A stretch of DNA of 64,000 nt from Streptomyces aureoverticillatus. GTDB lineage: Bacteria > Actinomycetota > Actinomycetes > Streptomycetales > Streptomycetaceae. Below are positions 15,702 to 24,700 of this stretch, piece by piece. The stretch spans positions 62,001 through 126,000 of the forward strand of contig NZ_BMSY01000009.1 of assembly GCF_014649395.1 (NCBI RefSeq). The letters run 5' to 3'. A program made the position numbers and the translations under genes. The notes beneath the pieces were generated by a model that was not told where the DNA came from, did no database searches, and worked only from the letters and a program-made list of their open reading frames with translations. Within the stretch, counting starts at the first letter, position 1; each line of letters opens with the position of its first letter.

Positions 15702-18700
15702 CGAGGTGGCGGGCAATCGCTTCCGGGGTTCGCAGGGTGAACAGGTCACGGATCGTGATGACGGGACCGAACTCCCGGCGGAGCAGCCCGATCAGCCGCA
15801 CCGCCAGCATGGAGTGCCCTCCCAGGGACACGAAGTCGCTCACCGCGCTCACCTCGTCATCATCCAGGTCCAGTGCCTCGGCGTAGAACTCGCACACGAG
15901 GGTCTCGGTCTCGGTCTCGGGACCGCGCTCCCCCGCCGTGGTCAGCGAGCCGAGCGGCTTGGCCTCCGGCAGCGCCTTGGTGTCAGCCTTCCCGTTCACC
16001 GTGAGCGGGATGCTGTCGACCTGGGCGTAGTGCGTCGGGCGCAGGAAGTCCGGCAGCCCGGCGCCCACTTCGGCGGCGACCGCGGCCAGGTCACCGCCGT
16101 CGAGCACGAGGTAGGCGGCGAGCCGGTACGCCCCGTCGACCTGCGGGTCGGGCTGCGCGACCGCGGCGGCGAACCGCACGGCGGGGTGGGCCGCGAACGC
16201 GGCCTCGACCTCGCCGAGTTCGACCCGGTGGCCGCGGATCTTGACCTGCTGGTCGGTGCGGCCCAGGTACATGAGGTTGCCGTCGGGCCGCCGGATCACC
16301 AGGTCGCCGGTCCGGTACATGCGCTCGCCGGGCGCGCCGAACGGGCACGCCACGAACCGGTGCGCCGTCTGGGCGGGCTGCCCGAGATAGCCGCGGGCGA
16401 TGCCGACGCCCGCCACGTACAGCTCACCGGGAACACCGTCCGGCAGCGGCCGCAGCCACGGGTCGAGGACGTACACGTCGGTGTTGTCGATGGCCACGCC
16501 CACCACCGGGTCCTGGCACTCGAAGGTGCCGACGCCGAGGGTGTTGATCGTGTACTCGGTGGGCCCGTACAGGTTGTAGCCGACCGTGCCCTCCGTCTCG
16601 GCGAGCCGCTGCCACAGCGTCGGCGTGACGGCCTCGCCGCCGAGCAGGACAAGGGCCGGGCGCCGTTCCGGGTTGTCGAGCAGACCCTCGGCCACCAGCT
16701 GCTGGGCGTAGGTCGGGGTCACGTTGATGACGTCGATCCCGTGCTCCAGGCAGTACGCGACCAGGCCGGGCGCGTCACGGCGCAGCTCCTCGTCGCAGAT
16801 GTGCACCTCGTGGCCGTCGGCGAGCCACAGCAGCTCCTCCCACGACATGTCGAACGCGAACGACACGGTGTGGGCGATCCGGAAGGTCCGGTGGCCGTGG
16901 TCCGCGAGGACCGGTTCGAAGATCCGGCGCTGATGGTTGATCAGCATGTTCGTCAGTCCGGCGTACTCGGTCACCACGCCCTTGGGCTTCCCGGTGGATC
17001 CGGAGGTGTAGATCGTGTACGCGGGGTGGCGCAGGCGGTCCGGGTCGTCCGGCGCGAACGTCACGTACGGCTCGGCCGCCGGCAGCGGCCGGTCCAGCTC
17101 GATCAGGTCGCCGGTGTCGATCAGGTCGCCGGTCAGCCGGGGCGACACGGCGCTCACGGTGAGGATCACGTCCGGCCGTGCGTCCGCGACGATCGCGGCG
17201 ATCCGCTCGTCCGGGTGGTCCAGTTCCAGCGGTACGTAGGCGGCGCCCACGCGCAGCACGGCGAACAGCGCCACGATCGAGTCGAGGGAGCGCGGGATCG
17301 CGAGCCCGACGTTGGTCTCGGGGCCGATGCCGCGTCCGGCGAGCACGCCCGCCACCGCGCGGCTGCGGTCCCGGAGTTCGGCGAACGTCATGGTCTTGCC
17401 GTGGGCGACGAGCGCCACCCGCTGCGGGTCGCGGTCGGCCGCCTGGTCGAAGCGGTCCACGACGGTGTCGGTGCCGACGTCCGTGCGTGCGGCGGCCTCG
17501 GGCCGCTGCCCCAGGCCCGGCAGCGCGCCGACCGGCCCGGTCGAGCGGGCCAGGTCTTCCAGCACGCGTACGTAGTCGTCGAGGAGACCGCGGGCGCCCG
17601 CGGTGTCGCCGTCGCGGTGCTCCAGCTTGACCGTGAGCCGCTCGCCGGGGGTGACGACCCAGGTGAACGGGTAGTGGGTGGAGTCGTCGGCCTGGACCGA
17701 GGTGATGCCGTGCCGGGAGTTCATCTCGGCGAACGCGTCCATGTCCAGGAAGTTCTGGAGCACGAACAGGTTGTCGAACAGGGTGTCGTGCCCGCTGGCC
17801 CGCTGGATCTCGCCCAGGCCGAGGTGCTCGTGCTCCATCGCCTCGACCCGGGCCGTCTGCACGGCCGACAGGTAGTCGCCGACCGTGTCGTCCGGCCGCG
17901 CCCGCGTCCACATGGGCACGGTGTTGAGCAGCACGCCGACGATGTCGGAGAGGCCCTCGCCGTCACGGCCGGAGACGGTCACGCCGAACACGGCGTCGCT
18001 GCGGCCGGTGTGCGCGCCGAGCAGGAGGCCGAACGCGCCGGTGAGCACCGAGTTCAGGGTGACGCCGTGCGCCTTGGCCGCTTCCCGCAGCAGGTCCGAC
18101 TGTTCGGCGGACAGCGTCTGGACGAGCGCATCCGGCAGGTCGTCCGAGAGGGCCGGCGCCGGCCCGGCGAGGAGCGTCGGGCCCGGGAGCGCGGCCAGGT
18201 GGTCCGCCCAGAAGCGTTCCGATGCGCCTGCGTTCTCGGCGTTCTTGGCGGCCAGCGTCCGGGCGTAGTCCTCGAAGCTCGGCGTGGCCGGGGCCGCGTC
18301 GAGCGGTTCGCCCGCCACGACGGCCTCGTACGCGTCGAACAGGTCCCGCAGCACGATCTCGCGGGACCAGCCGTCCCACAGCAGCAGGTGGTAGCTCAGC
18401 AGCAGGCCGTCGCGGCCGTCGGGCAGCCGCACCACGGTCAGCCGGATCAGCGGCGGCTCACCCGGGTCGAAGCCCGTGTCCCGGTCCCGGACGCGCAGTT
18501 CCTCGACCTCGGCGTCCGTGGCCAGTTCGACCGTGCGGACGTCGACGCGCCGGCCCGTCCTGAGGACCTGGACGGGGTTTCCGTCGTCGTCGCTGCTGAA
18601 GCCCGCGCCCACGACCGGGTGCCGCGCGATCACGTGCGCCATCGCTTCGGCGAGCGCGTCGGTGTCCAGGCGCCGGTCGAAGGTGAAGTAGCTCTGCGCG

Positions 18701-21700
18701 ACGTAGTGTCCGGCCTGCCCGGCCATCTGGGCCTGGAAGAACAGGCCCCGCTGGAGCGGGGTGACCGGTGCCGTGCGCTCGGCCGTCGCGGAGGCGTCCG
18801 CGACACGCTCCAGGGCGCTCAGCCAGTGCTCGGTGATCTCGTCGGGGACGCCGTCGGCGAGGGTGAACGCCGCGTGCAGGCTTCCCGTCGCCGCGTCCAC
18901 CCACGCGTTGACCTCGACGGCGTACGGGCTGCCCTGGTCGCCGGCGGTGAGGTGCAGCGCCTGGGACTCGCTGCCCCGGCCGAGGTAGTTGAACAGCACC
19001 TGCGGGCGGACGCCCTGGCCGCCGAGCAGCGGGGCCGTCTGCGGGTTGAGGTACCGGAGTTGGCCGTACGCGACGTGCCCGCGCTCGTCCGGCTGGCGGT
19101 CGGCGACCTCGCGCGCCGCCGCGACGGGGTCGGTGTGCGCCGTGAGCCGCACCGGCGCGATGGAGGTGAACCAGCCGACCGTGCGGGTGTAGTCGTGGTG
19201 TTCGCGGACCGGGACCCGACCGTGCCGCTCCAACTCGACCGCGAGGTCCGTGGGCGAGGGCTGGATGTGGGTCAGGGCGGTGCGCAGCGCGCCGCACAGC
19301 AATTCGGTGAGGCCGACGCCGAGTGCGGCGGGCGCGGTACGGGTGACGCTGTCGCTCACGTCGGGCGGGAGGACGACGGTGGTCTCGCGCAACTCCCCCA
19401 CCGTCGGCAGCAGTTCGGGCGCCTGGAGTGTGGTGACCCAGTGCCCGAGCCCGTCGGTCGCCTCGGCGGCCTGGAGCGTCAGCGCCTCGGCGTACTCGGC
19501 GTACGACGTGGTCGGCGCCGCCAGGCTCGCCCCGCTCATGGCCGTGGTCAGGTCGTCGAGGAGGACCAGCCAGGACACCGCGTCGACCGCGATGTGGTGC
19601 ACGGTGACGACCAGGGTCCGGCTCGCCTCCAGCCACGAGAACGCGATGACGTCCCCGGCCTCGGGGTCGAGCCGTCCGGCGGCCTCGTTCGCCACGGCCG
19701 TCGCGTCGGTCGCGTCCGGGCGGGCGACGGTGACCTCGCGGGCGGGTTCGGTACGCAGCGCCCAGGCGCCGTGCTCGACGCTCAGCCGGAGCCGGAGCGC
19801 CGGGTGCGCGGCCACGACGGCGTTCGCGGCGCGCTCGGCGTCGGCGAACCCGGTGCCCTCGGGTGCCGCCACCGTCCTGGCCTGGGCGAACCGGGCGAGC
19901 GAGCCGCCCAGTTCGCGCTGGCGCAGGATGATCGGCGTCGGCGGGACCGGGCCGTCCTCGTGGCGGACCGGTGCGGACGGTGCCGCCTGCGGCGTACGCG
20001 TTCCCAGGTGTTCGGCGAGGCCGCGCGGCGTCCTGTGCAGGAACACGTCCCGGGGCGCGATGGTCAGGCCGAGGGCCCTGGCGCGGTTGATGAGGGTGAT
20101 GGCGACGATGCTGTCGCCTCCGGCCTTGAAGAAGTCTGTGTCGGCGTCCACGGCTGCGCCGGGCAGGGTGTCGGCGAAAACGCCGACGACGGCGTCGAGT
20201 TCGCTTCGCTGGGAGGTCTGTGATTCGCCTGCGGCGCGGTGGGGGCTGGTCGCGCAGTTCCCCGCGCCCCCATCGGGGCCCGTCTGCACGTCGTCCTGTG
20301 CGGCGCGGGCAGCCAATGCCTTGCGGTCCAGTTTGCCGTTGACCGTCAGGGGCAGGGCGTCAGCCGTCAGCACCCGGCCCGGCACCATGTGCACGGGCAG
20401 CTTGGCCGCCAGCCGAGCGGCGAAGTCACCGGACACCTGGCCCACGACATGCGCGACGAGGTGGTCGCCGGTGTCCGCCACGGTGACCGCCGCGTCGACG
20501 ACGCCCTCGAGCCCCCGGACCGCGGTCTCCACCTCGCCCAACTCGATCCGGAATCCCTTGAGTTGGACCTGGTCGTCGGCGCGCCCGGCGAACTCCAGCT
20601 CGCCGTCGAGCGTGCGGCGGGCGAGGTCGCCCGTGTGGTACATGCGGGAGCCGTCGGCCACGAACGGATCGGCCACGAACCGGCCCGCCGTGAGGCCCGG
20701 TCGGCCCAGGTAGCCGAGCGACACCTGGTCCCCGGCGACGTAGATGGCACCGACACGGCCCGGCGGCACCGGCCGGAGCCGGTCGTCGAGCAGATAGGTG
20801 ACCAGGCCGCGGATCGGACCGCCGATCGGGCTCACGTCGTCGCCGAGGCCGAAGTCGTCGTCGGTCAGCACCCGGTGGGTGACGTGGACGGTGGTCTCGG
20901 TGATGCCGTACATGTTGACCAGCTCGGGCGCACCGGTGCCGTGCCGCTCGACCCAGCCGCGCAGCCGCCCGAGGTCGAGCGCCTCGCCGCCGAAGATGAT
21001 CCGGCGCAGCGCGGTGACCGGCTCGCCGGCGTGCCGGTCGGCCTCGATGAACTGGTAGAACGCCGACGGCGTCTGGTTGAGCACGGTCACCCCGCGCTCG
21101 CGCACGAGGCGGTGGAAGTCGACCGGGGAGCGGGTGAGGGCGTACTCCGGCAACAGCAGCTCGGCGCCGTGCGCCAGCGCGCCCCACAGCTCCCAGACCG
21201 CGAAGTCGAAGGAGTACGAGTGGAACTGGACCCACACGTCGTCGGGTCCGAAGTCCATGTCCGGCTGGGTGTTGGCGAGCAGCGTCACCACGCTGGAGTG
21301 CGGGACGACGACGCCCTTGGGGCGGCCGGTCGACCCGGACGTGTAGATCACGTACGCGGGGTCGTGCCAGTCGGCCTCGGGCGCGACGCCACCGGTGGCC
21401 GGCGGCAGCTCGTCCCCCTGCACCAGGACGCGGGCCGACACGCCCGCCCGCGCGAGGAGTTCGGTGAAGCGGTCCCGCTGCTCGCGGTCCACGAGCACGA
21501 CCTGCGGGGCGGCGTCGGCGAGGATGTACTCGAGGCGCTCGTCCGGGTACGCCAGGTCGAGCGGTACGTACGCGCCGCCCGCGCTGACGATGGCGACCAG
21601 GGCGACGACCTGTTCGAGGGAGCGCGGGGCCGCGACGGCGACGCGCTTGCCGGGCCCGACTCCGGCCGCGCGCAGGACCGAGGCCAACTCGTCCTTCGCG

Positions 21701-24700
21701 ACGGCCAGTTCGCCGTACGTCAAGGAGCGGGTGTCGCCGTCGAGAGCGCACTGGGTGACGGCGGTGGCGGCCGGGTCGCGGCGCGCGGCGGCGTCGAAGA
21801 GCCCGCCCAGGGTCGTCGGGGTGATCCGCGCGGGGCTCCGGTCACCCTCGGGTGCCAGGTCGCCGACCAGGGCGTCCGGGCGGGCGAGCAGGCCGGTGAG
21901 GGTCTGGGTGAACGTGTCCAGGATCGCCTGGGCGCTCGCCTCGCGCAGCAGCTCGCCGTCGTAGATCAGGTTGAAGCGCAGATGTGCGGCTCCGCCGCGG
22001 GGCGGACGGCCGTCGAGGGCGCGCTCCACGACGAGAGTCAACGGGTAGTGCGGGGCGCCCTCGTTCACGATGTCGGCGATGACCAGCTCGTGGCCGGGTC
22101 CACGCAGCGCGGCCACGTCGGTCGCGACGTCGAACACCACAAGGGTGTCGAACAGGGAACCGGCGCCGGCCTGGCGGCCGATGCGCGCCAGCGAGACGTG
22201 CTGGTGCGGAAGGACCGCGCTCTGGTGTGCCCGCACCGCGGCGAGCAGGTCGCGTGCCGTGGTGTCGGCGGCCCACCGGGCGCGCACGGGAATGGTGTTG
22301 ATGAACAGGCCCACCATGTCCTCGATGCCGGGCACCTCCGCGTCGCGCCCGGACACGGTGGAGCCGAACACGACGTCGTCAGCGCCCAGGATGCCGCCCA
22401 GCGTCACGGCCCAGGCGCTGTGCACGGCCACGCTCAGCGGCACACCGGCCGACCGGACGGCCGCGTCGATGTCGTCCTCCGGCTCCACGGCGATGTCGGC
22501 GAAGCGGTCGGACGGGGTGTGTCCCTCGGCGACCAGCGAGGAGCCGGGCAGCTCGGCGAGCTCCTCGCCCCACACCCGGTCGCTCTCGTCGTCGTCGCGT
22601 TCGCCGAGCCAGCGCACGTAGTCGGAGAAGCCGCCGATCGGATACACGGTGCCCGGCGCGTGGTACTCGGCGAGGAGCGCGCGCAGCATCGGCGGCACCG
22701 ACCAGCCGTCGGCGATGATGTGGTGCACCGTCTGCACCAGGACGTTCCGGCCGGAGCCCGCGCGGATCAGCGTGCAGCGCATCAGCGGTCCGGTGGCCAG
22801 GTCGAACCCCGCGCGCCGGTCGCGCTCGGCGTACTCGCGTATCTCCGCGTCGGTGATGCCCGGGCGGTCCAGTGTCGTGAAGGGCGCCTCCACGCCGCCG
22901 TCGAGGACGGAGACCACGCGCCCGTCGGCGAGGGCCACGAACCGCGCGGCCAGGTTCGGGTACAGCGTGAGCAGCCGGGTGGCCGCCGCCGCGAGCCGGT
23001 CGGCGTCCACCTCGCCGTCCAGCGTGAGGAGTTGCTGCTCGACGTAGGCGCCCGCCGAGTCGTCGTCGAAGACGGAGTGGAAGTACAGGCCCTCCTGCAG
23101 CGGGGTCAGCGGCAGGATGTCCCGCAGCGCCGGTCCGTCCAGGGTGTCGACGTCGGCCTGCGTGAGCGGGACCAGGGGGAAGTCGCTGGGGGTGTGGCCG
23201 CCCTGGTCGAGCGCGGCCAGCGCGGCCAAGGTCTCGCGGAAGTACGCGCCGATGGTCGCGATGTCCTCGTCGGTGAACATCCCCTCGGGCCACGCGATGG
23301 TGGTGACCAGCTCGTACTCGCCGGTCGAGGCGGCCGAGCCGGACGAACCGGTGGAGCCGGACGAACCGGCGGCGGTCGCGCCGCTCGCGGCGGGTTCGGC
23401 GATCGCGTTGAACTCCAGGGCCCGCGGCAGCCGCATCCTCGGGTCGCGCTTCTCGCCCAACTGCCCGGTGGCACCGGCGAGTTGCCAGTCGCCGGAGGAG
23501 CCCGCGTCGAAGCGACCCAGGTAGTTGAAGAGCACCTGCGGTGCGGGCGCGTCGAACGCGGTGTCGGCGAGGTAGCGCAGGGCGCCGTAGGACACGCCGT
23601 TGCTCGGGACCCGGGCGAGGTCTTCCTTGACCGCCTTCAGGGCGGCGGCGAGGTACGCGGGCGAGGTGAAGGCGGCCGCGGCGCCGGGGTCGACGGTCAC
23701 CGGGAACAGGGTGGTGAACCAGCCCACGGTCCGCGAGAGGTCCGGCTCGAAGCCCGCGGCGCCCGCCACGAACTGCCCCTCGCGGCCGTGGCCCTCGAGT
23801 TCGATGTGCGCGAAGGTCTGGTCCTGTCCGAGGTCGCGGCGCCACCGGGCGAGGGTGACGGCGAGCGCGGTCAGGAGTACGTCGTTGACGCCCGCGTGGA
23901 ACTTCGCGGGGATCTCGCCGAGCAGTGCGGCCGTGACCTCGGGTCCGACCGAGACGGTGCGTATCCGCTCGCGTGCGACGGTGTCGGCGTCGGACAGCGC
24001 GCGCCTGCCCACCGGCTGGTCCGCTCCGGGCAGCGGCCGCTGGAAGTAGGCGCGGTCCGCGTCGCACTCCGCGCGGCCGAGCAGCTGCGTCCAGCGCCGG
24101 AACGACGTGCCCACCGGCGGCAGCTCGATCGGCTCGCCCGCGGTGAACTGCCGCCACGCCGTGGCCAGGTCGTCCATCAGGACCCGCCAGGACACGCCGT
24201 CGATCACCACGTGGTGGACGACCACGACCAGCTGCCGTGCGTCGCGGCGCCACACGGCGCGCAGCATCACGCCGTCCGCCGGGTCGAGGGCGTCGGTCGC
24301 GAGCGCGACGCACGCGTCGAGCGGCCGGTCGCTCTCCTGCCAGACCGCCGCCGCGGCCTCGCGGGCCTCCGGGATGTCGAAGCTCCAGCGGTCGCCGCGC
24401 ACCAGCTTGGCGCGCAGCATGTCGTGCCGCGCGACCAGGGCGGTGAGGATCTCGTCGAGGGCGTCGGCGGTCAGGTCCGCCGGGGTGTTCAGGACGACGG
24501 ACTGCACGAAGCCGTCGATGGCGTCCGTGGTCTCGCCGAGCCACTGCACGATGGGCGATCCGACGACGGTGCCGGTGGCGGCGTCGGCGTGGTCCACGGT
24601 GGCGACGTCCTCGCGGCTCGCGACGGCCGCGAGGGCTCCCAGGACGCTGGTGGTGAAGATCTGTCGCGCGGTGACGTAGAGTCCCGCGTCGCGCAGCGCG

